64,000 nucleotides of DNA from Candidatus Trichofilum aggregatum (GTDB lineage Bacteria > Chloroflexota > Anaerolineae > Promineifilales > Promineifilaceae), in assembly GCA_016716885.1 (NCBI GenBank), contig JADJUV010000018.1, positions 1 through 64,000 on the forward strand, in the 5' to 3' direction. Below are positions 9,914 through 19,595 of the stretch, piece by piece; positions within the stretch are counted from its first letter, which is position 1, and every line of letters begins with the position of its first letter. Position numbers and translations under genes: made by a program. The notes under the pieces are model-generated. The model was not told the DNA's origin. It did not search any database and was given only the letters and a program-made list of their open reading frames with translations.

Positions 9914-10294
9914 TTTAATCAATGAGTGGGACCGCAAGGACGCCAGGAGCACCAAGAATCGTAACCGTTCAGGTGCGTTACATCAACGGATTAGAAAATA
10001 AACGGATTTTCCAGAGGTCGCTCTTAATCCGTTTACTTCAAAATCCGTTGATGTCATTGGAAATGTCATAACATTGTCTTTGGACTGGACGGTTACCCAA
10101 GAATCTAAAGAATTCTAGAAAACTTTGCGTTCTTGGCGTCTTTGTGGTGAAAATCTTCCGTGTTTTTTATCTATCGGTTCTCCCGGTTCTAGCGGGAAAA
10201 AGCACCCGGAGTGGAGACTTTAGTCGGAACGTCTCGACCGGCTAAAGCCTCGACTCCTTGTTTGACTCATTCGATCACGTAGAACCCCATTCTC
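9914..10294. other. Intergenic gap with an 81-bp dispersed palindromic element
   Basis: The gap between the ATPase and binding-protein genes contains the 81-bp element described separately (9977-10057). It also holds runs of the 'cgttcttggcgtctttgtggtgaaaa' type (about 10,128-10,152), related to words near 9923-9960 and 47,632-47,706. A short inverted repeat around GACTTTAGTCGG-CCGGCTAAAGCCTC lies at 10,218-10,253. I see no gene. Confidence 0.6.
9977..10057. repeat. 81-bp dispersed imperfect palindrome, copy 1
   Basis: It begins GTTACATCAACGGATT and ends AAATCCGTTGATGTCAT, with inner arms AAACGGATT and AATCCGTTT, so the whole unit can fold into a hairpin. The copy at 49,692-49,772 is the same sequence in the opposite orientation, with only a few differences. 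There is no coding capacity; it is a MITE- or REP-like element. Confidence 0.85.
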
Positions 10295-11287
10295 TTACTC
10301 ACCAACCCCGGTGGTGATGGAGCCATCAATGAGTCCGGCAATGGCGGCGTCCGCGGCCGCTTTCGCTTCGGCGGGCACAGCATACGCCTCATTATATTCA
10401 ATCACCAGCCCCTCGTTGGCCAGAGTGATGACAAACGCCTCACCGCCCAGCGTGCCATCCTTGACATTGGCGATGATCTCATTCAGAACCACGGTCCAGT
10501 CGTATATCTGACTGGCTACCACGATATCGGGGGCCAGGGATGTTTGATTAGACTGGGTGCCAAACCAGAGGGCGCCTTTTTCTTGGGCCACACCTACCGC
10601 CCCGACCACCATCTGGGCCGAACCGGTTAACACGTCTGCCCCGGCATCGGTGTGGGTGTTGGCGGCTTCGGTCGCCAGGGCCACATCGCTGAAGGAGCCG
10701 ATATAGTTAACGTTCACCTGCACATCGGCACTGGTCGCGGCCGCGCCAGCTTTGAAACCATCCACATACAGCTTGGCATCACCCACTTCCAACGGCCCCA
10801 CCACACCGATAACGTTGCTTTCGGTCATGGACGCGGCTAAAACACCCAGGACATAACCACCCTCATCAGATTGGGCTTCATAGGCGTACACATTGTCCAG
10901 GCCGAAGGTGTCACCCGCCGTGCCCCAGGCAAAGCTGACTTCCGGGAAGTCGGGCGCGATCTCTTGCAACGAGGCCCCATATTGGGAACCATGGGCAATG
11001 ATCAGATCGTAATCCTGACTGGCCCAATCCCGAATCGCGGCCGCGGCATCTTCCACCACAAAACTATTGTCCGCAAAAACAAACTCGAAATTCTCCGCGC
11101 CCATTTCGGTTTGAATTTCCGTCAGGGCATCAAACATACTCTGGCTAAACGCCAGGTCGTTGGTCGCGCTGGGCATGATCACAGCTACCTTAAACATGCC
11201 ATCATCATCCGCCGTGCCGCCGCCACCACAGGCGGTCAAGACCACCAGCAACAATAAAACGAGCAACAACAAACTCTTCTTCTTCAT
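10295..11287 (-). CDS. BMP-family substrate-binding lipoprotein
   Basis: This is the extracytoplasmic binding subunit for the adjacent importer. ATG 11287 is preceded by GGAGG with seven bases spacing. The signal peptide ends in lipobox L-T-A-C (Cys20), then a Gly-rich linker, then a Bmp/PnrA fold of about 300 residues: V-A-V-I-M-P-S-A near the start, L-I-I-A-H-G-S-Q-Y-G, V-I-G-V-V-G-P-L-E-V. PnrA/BmpA relatives bind purine nucleosides, but some bind other ligands, so 'nucleoside' is only the most likely class. It stands directly downstream of both permease genes. Confidence 0.92.
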   Translation of the reverse strand: MKKKSLLLLVLLLLVVLTACGGGGTADDDGMFKVAVIMPSATNDLAFSQSMFDALTEIQTEMGAENFEFVFADNSFVVEDAAAAIRDWASQDYDLIIAHGSQYGASLQEIAPDFPEVSFAWGTAGDTFGLDNVYAYEAQSDEGGYVLGVLAASMTESNVIGVVGPLEVGDAKLYVDGFKAGAAATSADVQVNVNYIGSFSDVALATEAANTHTDAGADVLTGSAQMVVGAVGVAQEKGALWFGTQSNQTSLAPDIVVASQIYDWTVVLNEIIANVKDGTLGGEAFVITLANEGLVIEYNEAYAVPAEAKAAADAAIAGLIDGSITTGVGE

Positions 11288-11369
11288 GGTAAACCTCCAA
11301 TTTTCGACTATGCGTTTGGGCCTGAGACTCTAAAGGTTTGAGAAAACCTTGGGAGTCTTGATAAAACGA

Positions 11370-12302
11370 TTAACCACCTCGCGAGTACGGTTTTGTCAGG
11401 GCCGCTGGTGGCCGAACCCGCTGTGCCGTCAGAACCAGCACCGCAATCGTAAGGATATAGGGCATCATGACGGCCAAATCTGAGGAAATGGGAATGCGTA
11501 ACACCTGCACCCACAGTTGTAAGGCGTTCACCAGGCTGAAAATCAAAGAACCCGCCAACACATACGTGGGTCGCCAGCCCCCAAAATAAACCAGCGCCAC
11601 AGCAATGAAACCTTGCCCATTGGTAAGGTTTTGTTGAAAAATGTTCACCATCGCAATGGAAAGCGAAGCCCCTGCCAGACCGGACAGCAGACCCCCCATC
11701 GTAACGGTCACATAACGGACTCGGGCGACATTCACCCCCAACGAATCAGCCGATTCGGGGTTTTCGCCCACGGCGCGAATCTGTAAACCAAAGGTCGTTT
11801 TGTTGAGAACAAACCAGGCTATAGGTACGAGCAGATAGGCCCCATACACCAGAATGTTTTGTTGGAAGAAGATTTCGCCCAGGCCAGGAATCTGGCTCAA
11901 CAGGGGAATGTGCAGTTCAGGAAACCCCTTGATGGGGATGGGGGTGCCGATAAATGCCTGGAAGAGCAAATCGCTCATGCCCAGACCAAAAAGATAAACG
12001 CCAATGCCGCTGATTCCCTGCTCGGCCTGGAGAGTCACGCTAATAAAGGCCATCGCCAGCCCCATGAGGAGTCCGACCAGGCAGGCGATGAGTAAACCTA
12101 GAGCTAGATTGCCCGATCTTAAGACTACGTAGTAGGCGGAGAACGCCCCCATGAGCATCATGCCATCCACACCCAGATTCAGCACGCCGCTCCGTTGGCC
12201 AAAGGTTTCACCAATGGCGGCGTACAGGTAAGGGGTGGCTAAACGGATACCAGAGGAAAGTACACCAATGAGGACTTGCGTGGTAAGGATGTCGGTTATC
12301 AT
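11370..12302 (-). CDS. BMP-type ABC importer, permease 2 (NupQ-like)
   Basis: A 310-residue inner-membrane protein with eight to ten hydrophobic segments in the branched permease fold used by ribose and nucleoside importers. Family-typical stretches include F-G-Q-R-S-G-V-L-N-L-G-V-D-G-M-M near residue 35 and the cytoplasmic coupling region R-A-V-G-E-N-P-E-S-A-D-S-L-G near 180. It begins 48 bp after permease 1 ends and is followed 82 bp later by the binding protein, so the three form an operon. Confidence 0.92.
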   Translation of the reverse strand: MITDILTTQVLIGVLSSGIRLATPYLYAAIGETFGQRSGVLNLGVDGMMLMGAFSAYYVVLRSGNLALGLLIACLVGLLMGLAMAFISVTLQAEQGISGIGVYLFGLGMSDLLFQAFIGTPIPIKGFPELHIPLLSQIPGLGEIFFQQNILVYGAYLLVPIAWFVLNKTTFGLQIRAVGENPESADSLGVNVARVRYVTVTMGGLLSGLAGASLSIAMVNIFQQNLTNGQGFIAVALVYFGGWRPTYVLAGSLIFSLVNALQLWVQVLRIPISSDLAVMMPYILTIAVLVLTAQRVRPPAALTKPYSRGG

Positions 12303-12350
12303 GGCTGCCTGTGGAGACCCTGAAGGTTTGGGAAAACCTTGGGGTATGCA

Positions 12351-13490
12351 TTAATCGGCTGATTGGATACCGGGTTTGGTGGGTACTACGGGCAATTCGG
12401 TTCGCTGCGCGGCCGCGACCTCGGCCAACGCCCGGTTATGTGCTCGTCGTCGTCGCCAGAATTCACTGCTGACCACAAACACCACCACCAGCCCATTCAG
12501 GGCGGTAATCAATGCCGCTGGAACCTGTGTCACCCGCTGTAATTTATTGGCTCCCACTAACAGCGCACCAAATAAAAACGAAGCGGGAATTGTGCCCAGA
12601 GGGTGCAACTGCCCAAACAAGGCCGCCACAATCCCGTTAAACCCGGCCGAACCCGTGAATCCGGCGGCTGTGCCATCTGTCACCATGCGATGATTGACGC
12701 CGTACACCTGAATCACCCCGGCCAGACCAGCCATCGCGCCACTGAGTAGCAGCGACAGCACCATGTAGCGGTTAACCTGAATACCTGCATAACGTGAGGC
12801 ATGTTGGTTCAAACCCACGGCCCGGATGCGGTATCCCAAACTGGTGCGCCAGAGCAAAAAGTAGACGGCGAAGGCCAATAAAACGGCCAACAATGTCCCG
12901 AGATGCAGGCGTGTGGGAACCAATCGTGGCAGATCAAAGGCGGCGGCCAGACGCACCGTTTGCGGAATCCGGGCCGCGCCTGTCTGAGCTGTGTCAATGA
13001 GGGCATCACGCAGGAGCCAATTCATGATTTGCACGGCAATGGCATTCATCATAATCGTGCTAAGAATCTCGTTGACATTGAAGCGGGCTTTGAGGTAGCC
13101 GGGAATGCCGCCCCAGGCAGCTCCGGCGAGCAAACCCGCCAGGAGAGCCAGGGGAATCACAAAAAGGGCGGGGGCGTCAGGAAGGGTGAGGCCAACAATC
13201 GTGCCGGCCAGGGCGCCGAGGATCATCTGGCCTTCGCCACCAATATTGATGACCCCGCCACGAAAGGCGATGCAGATGCCCAGGCCAACGAGAAGGAGAG
13301 GGGTGGCTTTAACGAGGGTATCAGCGAGGGCGTTGGTACTGCCAAATGCGCCGTCAAGTAGAGCCGCATAACCCTGCATTGGGTTGGCACCCATAAGGAC
13401 AAGCATGACTCCGCCAATGGCCAGGGCGGCCAGGGTAGCAAAAAACGGTAGGAGGGAGTCGAAAAGTTGGTCGAGTTTAAGTCGCTTCAC
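12351..13490 (-). CDS. BMP-type ABC importer, permease 1 (NupP-like)
   Basis: A 379-residue permease partner of the downstream gene. GTG 13490 follows CTGGAG at eight bases, a convincing start. The protein has an N-terminal helix, the F-R-G-G-V-I-N-I-G-G-E-G-Q motif near residue 80 and the coupling motif R-A-V-G-L-N-Q-H-A-S-R-Y near 225, the two hallmarks of this permease pair. The C-terminal 30 residues are hydrophilic and carry one iterated GCGGCCGC site. It is the first gene of the importer operon. I found no riboswitch upstream. Confidence 0.92.
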   Translation of the reverse strand: MKRLKLDQLFDSLLPFFATLAALAIGGVMLVLMGANPMQGYAALLDGAFGSTNALADTLVKATPLLLVGLGICIAFRGGVINIGGEGQMILGALAGTIVGLTLPDAPALFVIPLALLAGLLAGAAWGGIPGYLKARFNVNEILSTIMMNAIAVQIMNWLLRDALIDTAQTGAARIPQTVRLAAAFDLPRLVPTRLHLGTLLAVLLAFAVYFLLWRTSLGYRIRAVGLNQHASRYAGIQVNRYMVLSLLLSGAMAGLAGVIQVYGVNHRMVTDGTAAGFTGSAGFNGIVAALFGQLHPLGTIPASFLFGALLVGANKLQRVTQVPAALITALNGLVVVFVVSSEFWRRRRAHNRALAEVAAAQRTELPVVPTKPGIQSAD

Positions 13491-13871
13491 AGGCTATCTC
13501 CAGGTTAAAGGAAACCAAACCGTATTGGTGAAGTAAAGGAAACGTCCGCAACTAATTTGGGATTGAGGGCTAAACAAAATTCATGTTTAGATTGCTTAAG
13601 GCACTGAAGATGTAACCAAGCTTGGGAACTTTGTTTAGCCTTTGTTCCTTGACAGAAAAGACCGTACCTGCAATCACACCAGCGACTAGGGTATTATTAC
13701 AGAAATGAGGGGTTAATACAAAGCGGGAAAGGTTGATTTTTGGCTAGCGGGTGCTTGACAGGATCAGCCGTGCCTATTCGTCATAATTGGCGCATACTAT
13801 CGGTCGCGGCCGCGGCCTGAACCTCTATTAACCAACAACCAGACAAGGGTTTCATCCCAGGAGCAAACATC
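13491..13871. other. Divergent intergenic region
   Basis: 381 bp lie between the importer operon (leftward) and the EEP hydrolase (rightward), so both promoters should be here. Imperfect inverted words (GGCTAAACAAAATTCATGTTTAG and TTGTTTAGCC) occur at 13,568-13,640. One iterated palindrome at 13,805-13,812 is a rare non-coding copy. CCCAGGAG at 13,857-13,864 is the ribosome site of the next gene. I could not pick a convincing promoter or riboswitch. Confidence 0.5.
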
Positions 13872-14990
13872 ATGCCCTACTATTTTCCGCTTAAACACAA
13901 CCTCTCTGAAGAAGAACGTCAGAACGCGGCCGCGAGGCTGTTGGCTTTACGCGATCAAATCCGCCAAGAAATTCCTCGCCGCACCGTCCAGGACACCCTG
14001 TTGTTAGCCACCTGGAACATTCGCGATTTCGACTCCAACAAGTACAAACATGGCCCACGCCTGGCCGAATCCTTCTTCTACATGGCCGAAATCATCTCCG
14101 CCTTTGATCTGGTCGCCTTGCAGGAAGTGAATGAGGATATGCGTGCCTTAAAAATTGTCATGCGCCTGCTCGGCCCTTCCTGGGATTACATCGCCACCGA
14201 TAAAACGGAAGGAAGTGGGGGCAATCAGGAACGTATGGTCTTTGTTTATGACAAAACCAAAGTCCAATTCCAGAATATCGCCGGAGAAATTATGTTACCG
14301 GCAACTGGCTGGATGCAACAGGGGCAGCAGTTTGCCCGCACTCCCTTTCTGGTCTCGTTTGTGGCCGGGTGGTTTCAGTTCATGATCTGTACCGTGCACA
14401 TCTATTACGGCGAAGATCGGGGAGAACTGCTGGCCCGCCGTATTGAGGAGATTGACAACATCGCCCGGTTCCTGGCCCGCCGCGCTGACAGTGAATCGGC
14501 CAACTATATCTTGTTGGGTGACTTCAATATCATCAGCCCGGAACATCAGACGATGACCGCCCTACAGCGGCATGGCTTTCATTTGCCCCCCATGTTGACC
14601 CAATTGCCTTCAAACATGGATCGCAACAAACATTATGACCAGATTGCCTTCAAAGCTCGTGAAGGGCAGGTGCAATTTGCCGGTCAGTCTGGTGTGTTTA
14701 ACTATTACGATTCTGTTTTTCGGGCTGAGGATTGTGGCGTTTACCTGCCGCGCATAAAGAATCGGACCAATTTGGAGCTAAATAGTGCGGGGCAAGCCGA
14801 GGAAACGGCGCGTAATCTGGCCTATTACCGCAGTATCTGGCGCACGTACCAGATGTCCGATCATCTGCCGATGTGGGTGGCGCTGAACATTGATTTTGCC
14901 GGGCAATATTTGCAGGAACTATTGATGCCCTCGTTTACGATAGAGGCAGAACACCCATTGGATTTCTCTTTGCCAGAGTTGGAACGATAG
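13872..14990 (+). CDS. Endonuclease/exonuclease/phosphatase family protein
   Basis: A 372-residue metal-dependent phosphodiesterase fold without a signal peptide, so probably cytoplasmic. Core motifs are present: A-T-W-N-I-R-D-F near residue 50, the catalytic Glu in A-L-Q-E-V-N-E near 85, R-M-V-F-V-Y-D near 120, T-V-H-I-Y-Y-G near 176, G-D-F-N-I-I near 217 and M-S-D-H-L-P-M-W near 330. The substrate cannot be told from these (DNA, phospholipid or phosphoinositide are all used in the family). ATG 13872 has a strong ribosome site. It is unrelated in architecture to the secreted nuclease at 4573. A repeat arm (CCCGCTAAAGCGGTCACTACGAAC) follows its stop. Confidence 0.88.
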   Translation: MPYYFPLKHNLSEEERQNAAARLLALRDQIRQEIPRRTVQDTLLLATWNIRDFDSNKYKHGPRLAESFFYMAEIISAFDLVALQEVNEDMRALKIVMRLLGPSWDYIATDKTEGSGGNQERMVFVYDKTKVQFQNIAGEIMLPATGWMQQGQQFARTPFLVSFVAGWFQFMICTVHIYYGEDRGELLARRIEEIDNIARFLARRADSESANYILLGDFNIISPEHQTMTALQRHGFHLPPMLTQLPSNMDRNKHYDQIAFKAREGQVQFAGQSGVFNYYDSVFRAEDCGVYLPRIKNRTNLELNSAGQAEETARNLAYYRSIWRTYQMSDHLPMWVALNIDFAGQYLQELLMPSFTIEAEHPLDFSLPELER

Positions 14991-15102
14991 TCAAGCCCGC
15001 TAAAGCGGTCACTACGAACAAAGACCCCAAATGATTCGGGAACCTCATCCGAGGGAACGGTGTATCAGTATACATACCGTTATCTGAATGAGGAGAACGC
15101 CC

Positions 15103-15588
15103 ATGACGCTGCTAAGACCCCCACTTGGTTTATTGATCGGGTTGTTGCTGCTGCCTGTTTTGGCCGCCTGCACCAGTGTGGCCCCGGCAGAAGCCAACGC
15201 TTCTGATGCCTGCCCCCTTACCGAAGCTGTCTGGGCTAAGCCGCCGGATGACACCGCGGTGCAAAATCCACCCCAATATGGCAACTACTTTGTGAACGAG
15301 GATCGTTCGATTTGGGCCAGTGCGTGGGAGTCAGGGCCAGAGGGATATCATTTGCAGGCAGGGGAAGAAGGAAACAAGGTGGGCTGGTTTCGGCCAGCCG
15401 GGGCCACGTTGGCGATTACGGGTCGGCGCCTGGATGCGGAAGCGGCCGCGCTTGAGGCCGAAATTCCTTGCTGTTATCCAACGCGATTTCAGGCGACTGG
15501 CCTGTATTTTCCAACAGAAGGGTGCTGGGAAGTAACAGCCGCGGCCGCGGACAGTGCCCTTTCCTTTGTGGTGTGGGTAGAACCTTGA
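15103..15588 (+). CDS. Small secreted lipoprotein of unknown function
   Basis: ATG 15103 follows GAGGAG at seven bases; the longer frame from 15088 starts inside that ribosome site and is rejected. The signal peptide ends L-A-A-C (Cys23). The mature 139 residues contain no family I can name; they are rich in Trp and Gly with a C-terminal W-E-V-T-A-A-A-A-D-S-A-L-S-F-V-V-W-V strand pattern, suggesting a small beta-sandwich. Two Ala blocks coincide with iterated GCGGCCGC sites (15,442 and 15,541). It is likely surface anchored and monocistronic. Confidence 0.75.
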   Translation: MTLLRPPLGLLIGLLLLPVLAACTSVAPAEANASDACPLTEAVWAKPPDDTAVQNPPQYGNYFVNEDRSIWASAWESGPEGYHLQAGEEGNKVGWFRPAGATLAITGRRLDAEAAALEAEIPCCYPTRFQATGLYFPTEGCWEVTAAAADSALSFVVWVEP

Positions 15589-16263
15589 GATCATCACCTG
15601 GCCTGCGGCTCGTTCACTCTTGCTGCGAACAAGCTATAGCTGTTCAGATAATCATCTGGGGTTTTGGTTTGTCGTGACCGCTTTTGGGGTAAAATCCGGT
15701 TCACCGCCCAGGGCGGGGAACCGTCGCGGAAGGGGGGGGGATGGCAACCCACCATAAAAATTTACCAAAGCGGGCACCAACAAACCAAACTTTTTCTTGA
15801 AAGTTATAACAAGGGGGTGGTAAAAAGGCCGGGCGCGAGTAACCTAAGGTAATGAGGAATCGGTATGAAGAAGCTGTTTTCCGGATTGGGGAGGACAAAA
15901 CTGTTTTATACTGGCAAGATCAGTGCCTGGCACGGGCAGACAAACCTGACAGGACAAGACCGCCCGCCCCATGCCAGGCACTAGGGAACAAGGATTCAAT
16001 AACCTGCGGACCTGCGATGAGAGACTCGACCAGCTTTACCCAAGTCCTGGGTAGATTGAGTCGAAAAACCGCGCCCAGAAAAGTTCCTAAGGGTAGGGGT
16101 TTCCGGCGACAAACCAGGGTGAGGTGCGTCATAAAAACTTACGTTTGACTTTCGTAAAGATGCTCTTGTCTCCAGACTCCTGTAACTTGTTAAATTCTTG
16201 TTCCTTTGTGCTTCAAGAGCACACCTATTGTGAGACCCCAATCATGGTTCGGAGTGATGACGT
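15589..16263. repeat. 675-bp intergenic region rich in palindromic repeats
   Basis: A degenerate copy of the ATCATYTGGGGTTTTGGTTTG element starts near 15,650 and ends near 15,800 with ACTTTTTCTTGAAAG. Between its halves sits an unrelated GC-rich palindrome (CCGCCCAGGGCGGGGAACC, 15,702-15,721). A second stem pairs CAGTGCCTGGCACGGGC (15,925-15,941) with GCCCCATGCCAGGCACT (15,967-15,983). The first arm plus AGACAAACC also occurs at 48,052-48,077. Open frames here lack ribosome sites and I see no gene. GGAGTGATGACGT at 16,251-16,263 leads into the next gene. Confidence 0.65.
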
Positions 16264-17154
16264 ATGCGTCTATTTACTCAGGAACGGAAGCCTGCACCAC
16301 GAAACAACCCTATTCGTCCAGTGAAAAAAGAGCGGTAAGTGGGTTTGCCGCCCCACTCAATCGGGCACTCCTTGCACCAATTGCAGCGCACCGTAGGCAA
16401 CCAGGTCGTGTTAAGAATGCTGCACGGTTCAACAAGCGTGCAGCGGCAGCCCAAACAGCCACCCCCCCCTAACAAAGTGAAAAACCTAAAAGACGCGGGT
16501 CACAGCGTGAATGACCTGGTATTTAGCAAGACGGCAGAAATAATTGATGCCGTTCTGCAAAGAAATCAAAAATTGGCCCCTTACATTGGCGAACGGCTTA
16601 AATCAGGCTTACGCATGGCGGAGAAAGGGAAATTTGTCCAGGCGACAAACAATGGTGATTTTGAAACGGCCTATAGAAATGCTTATGACATCCATAAATC
16701 CGAGACGGTTCCGGGCCACATCATGGGCTTTTATGATCGGAACAAAGCGACCATCCACCTTCGTCCCCAGGCAAAATTTGGCACAGCCCTGCACGAAGCC
16801 GTTCATAAGCTGGCTTCGCCGACTTTCTATGATCGTTTTTTGCCCGCCGCGATTAGCATTTCGAAAAATTTAGGTGAGGTGTTGCTGGAGGGGCTGACTT
16901 CGTATTTCACCGATGCCATTTTGGATGAAGAAAAACTCCCCCCATTTAATAGCTATCCTGACCTGAAGAAAAAGGCCGAGCAATTAGCGACTACGTTGGG
17001 AGCGGATGGTTTTGATCTGCTTGCCAAATTCAATTTTAAGGGTGGGGCTATTATCGAAATTGGTAACAAATTGGGGCTTACGACAAAACAATACACTGAT
17101 TTGCAGACGAAAGCGGCCAAAGAGGTTCTAACGCGGATGAACAAAGTGTTGTAA
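16264..17154 (+). CDS. eCIS-cargo-like protein with HExxH metallopeptidase motif, in-frame stop near the N-terminus
   Basis: From ATG 16264, nine bases after GGAG, the frame reads M-R-L-F-T-Q-E-R-K-P-A-P, then an ochre stop at 16336-16338, then continues in the same frame with L-Q-R-T-V-G-N-Q-V-V-L-R-M-L and V-Q-R-Q-P. An N-terminus with L-Q-R-x-x-G-N-Q followed by Q-R-Q is a pattern I associate with cargo or DUF4157-type proteins of extracellular contractile injection systems. The C-terminal part has A-L-H-E-A-V-H-K-L near 16,786-16,812 (HExxH, zinc-protease signature), with E-V-L-L-E-G-L-T-S-Y-F about 30 residues on, giving a plausible third ligand Glu as in gluzincins. Translation may instead restart at GTG 16339. 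No injection-system structural genes are in this window, and no GCGGCCGC sites lie within it, hinting at later acquisition. Confidence 0.6.
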
Positions 17155-17219
17155 TGTGGGTGTGTGCGCTTTGAAGAAGCAAATGGAATTTTGAAGAGGT
17201 AGGGGGCTTTTGTAGAGGC

Positions 17220-17254
17220 AAAAAAAGGGCGACAGACGATCACGCCTGTCGCCC
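17220..17254 (-). terminator. Intrinsic terminator of the carbohydrate locus
   Basis: The stem GGGCGACAG/CTGTCGCCC encloses a ten-base loop and is followed on the minus strand by seven T residues. It lies 50 bp past the GH3 stop codon, so it ends the long minus-strand carbohydrate transcript. Confidence 0.85.
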
Positions 17255-17304
17255 CCACCTGAACCATACTGGTCGAGCCGATTTTTTAGCCCCTGTGGCC
17301 AGGG

Positions 17305-19571
17305 TTAGGGTGCTTTGATGGTGAAAACGCCTTCCAGACCCCCCGTGGAATCGGGGCCAAGCCAAACCTTGAAATCGCCCGGCTCTACGGTGTAACGCAT
17401 GTCGTGTCCGGTGAAACCCAGTTGACCGACAGGAACCTCAAAGTGGACGGGGCATTGCTGCCCTGGCTGAAGCATCATTTTTTGGAACCCTTTTAGCTCC
17501 TTGACCGGGCGGGTGACACTGCCGATGAGATCGCGCACGTACAGTTGTACCACTTCCGCGCCAGCCCGGTCGCCGTTGTTCGTGACGGTTGCTGAAACCA
17601 CCAGGGTATCGGTCATTTCCAGGGTAGGCTGGGCGATGTGCAGGTCGGAATAGGTAAATTGGGTATAGCTCAGGCCGAAACCGAACGGGAAGAGGGGGGA
17701 ATTGGGTTCGTCCAGGTAGACGGATTTGAACGATTCAGCAAACTGTTTTGTCCCGGCCGCGGCCGCGGGACGGCCCGTGTTTTTGTGCGCATAATAAACC
17801 GGAATTTGCCCTTCCGAGCGAGGCCAACTGGCGGTCAGTTTGCCCGATGGGTTGACCGCCCCAAAGAGGATGTCGGCCACCGCGCGTCCTGCGCGAATGC
17901 CGCCGTGCCAGGCCGCCAGGAGGGCTTTCACCTGTCCGGCCAGGCGGGGGATCACCAGCGGACGGCCGCTCATCAGCACACAGACAATGGGTTTGCCGGT
18001 GGCGGCGATGGCCTCTACCAGTTCTTGCTGGCGTCCGGGTAGGCCCAGGTCGGTGCGGGAGTGCCCTTCGCCGCTCATGTCGGCGCTTTCACCCACAACC
18101 AGGAGAACGATATCGGCGGCGTGCGCGGCCGCGGCCGCCGCCGCTAAATCCGTCACTATCTGTTCATTAAGCCTGTCTTCCCGAATCTGGCAGGCCGGCA
18201 CATGCGTCCACATCTCATCCGGCAAGTAGGCGGAGATTCCCTCAAGGACAGTTTCCACATCTTCAGGGTGCGTATGGAGCGACCAACAGCCGAGCATATC
18301 GTGGCGGTTGTCGGCCAGCGGACCAATCACAGCCAGGCGGGTTGAGGCGGACAAGGGCAGGATGTTGTCCTCGTTCTTAAGCAAAACTATAGATTCCTGA
18401 GCCACTGCCAAAGCCAGGTCACGAAAATCGGGTCGGAGAATCAGCGTCTCGGCCAGCGATTCGTCGGTGTACGGGTTTTCAAACAGACCGAGGCGGAATT
18501 TGAGGCGTAGAACCCGGCGCACCGCCTCATCTACCAGGGCCAGGGCACATCTCCGGCTGCCACCAGTTCTGCCAGATGGTCGGGATAAGCGGTGCTGACC
18601 ATTTCCATGTCCAGCCCGGCCAGGATACTCAGGTAAGCAGCCTCTTTCAGGTTTGCCGCCACACCGTGCGGAATAAGTTCGCGGACGGCATCGTAATCGC
18701 TCAACACGACACCGGGCCAGCCCCATTCGTCGCGCAGGATGGTGCGTAGAATGAACGGGTTGGCGGTGGCGGGGAGGCCGCTGATTTCATTGAAGGAACT
18801 CATGACGGTTCCCGCACCGGCATCAAAGGCGGCTTTGAACGGGGGCAGGTAGATATCACGCAAGGTGCGTTGGGAGAAATCAGTGGTGTTGTAGTCGCGG
18901 CCGCCTTCCGCTGCCCCGTAACCGAGGTAATGTTTGGGGCAGGCGGCGATTCTGCGGCCGCTGGTCAAATCAGTCGCCTGAAAACCCCGTACACGAGCGC
19001 GAGCCATAGCCATGCCTAAAAACGGGTCTTCACCCGCCCCTTCGGCAATCCGGCCCCAGCGGGGGTCACGGGCAATATCCACCATCGGCGCAAAAATCCA
19101 ATCAACCCCAGCCGCCGAGGCTTCTTCGGCGGCCACGCGGGAGGCCCGTTCCAGCAGGGTGGGATTCCAGGTGCTGGCTTCCGCCAGGGGAATGGGGAAG
19201 ATGGTACGATAACCATGAATCACATCCGCGCCGACGATGAGGGGGATGCCTAGCCGCGATTCTTCCCGGGCAACCCGCTGGCAATGGTTGAGCAGGTGGG
19301 GCAGCATGATGTTGAGGAAAGAACCCACGCGACCAGTACGGATCATCTCGTCCATGTCATCACGGAGTTTCGGGGGGTAGTCGAAGGGTTCACCCGCTTC
19401 TTCGGCTGCCTGCTTTTTGGTGAGGTAATCCTCAAGGTCAAAGGGAGCGAAGGGGCTGATTTGCACGAGTTGGCCGACCTTTTCCGCTAAGGTCATTTGG
19501 GCGAGTAGAGTTTCGACTCGGGCTTCTGTGTGGGGGTCGAGCGTGTTGTAATGACCACTTTTTTCTTCCAT
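17305..19571 (-). CDS. Glycoside hydrolase family 3 beta-glucosidase (frameshifted)
   Basis: About 755 residues after repair; no signal peptide, so a cytoplasmic glycosidase releasing terminal sugars from imported oligosaccharides. The N-terminal (beta/alpha)8 domain has L-I-V-G-A-D-V-I-H-G-Y, D-P-R-W-G-R, C-P-K-H-Y-L-G-Y-G and the nucleophile Asp in V-L-S-D-Y-D-A-V (near residue 290). The second domain has L-L-K-N-E-D-N-I-L-P-L and A-V-I-G-P-L-A-D, and the C-terminal fibronectin-III-like domain starts near T-L-V-V-S-A-T-V-T-N-N-G-D. The frame breaks at about 18,546 where G-D-V-P is followed by a stop in one frame while L-A-L-V-D-E-A-V continues in another; one missing C in a CCC run reconciles them. 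It is the last gene before the terminator. GH3 enzymes accompany beta-1,2-, beta-1,3- and beta-1,4-glucan systems. Confidence 0.93.
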
Positions 19572-19595
19572 GTTATTTCACTTTTTAGCTTTGCC

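Noticed and set aside
13491..13871. Purine riboswitch ahead of the BMP-type importer
   Set aside because: The context invited it, but I could not find the conserved core elements of a purine riboswitch on the minus strand.
15852..16148. A 98-residue plus-strand open frame between the lipoprotein and the cargo-like gene
   Set aside because: It spans an intergenic inverted repeat shared with 48 kb, has no ribosome site and no domain-like composition.
16206..16472. An alternative frame over the cargo-like gene start
   Set aside because: The main frame carries the recognisable L-Q-R-x-x-G-N-Q leader on both sides of the stop; this one does not continue into the protease domain.
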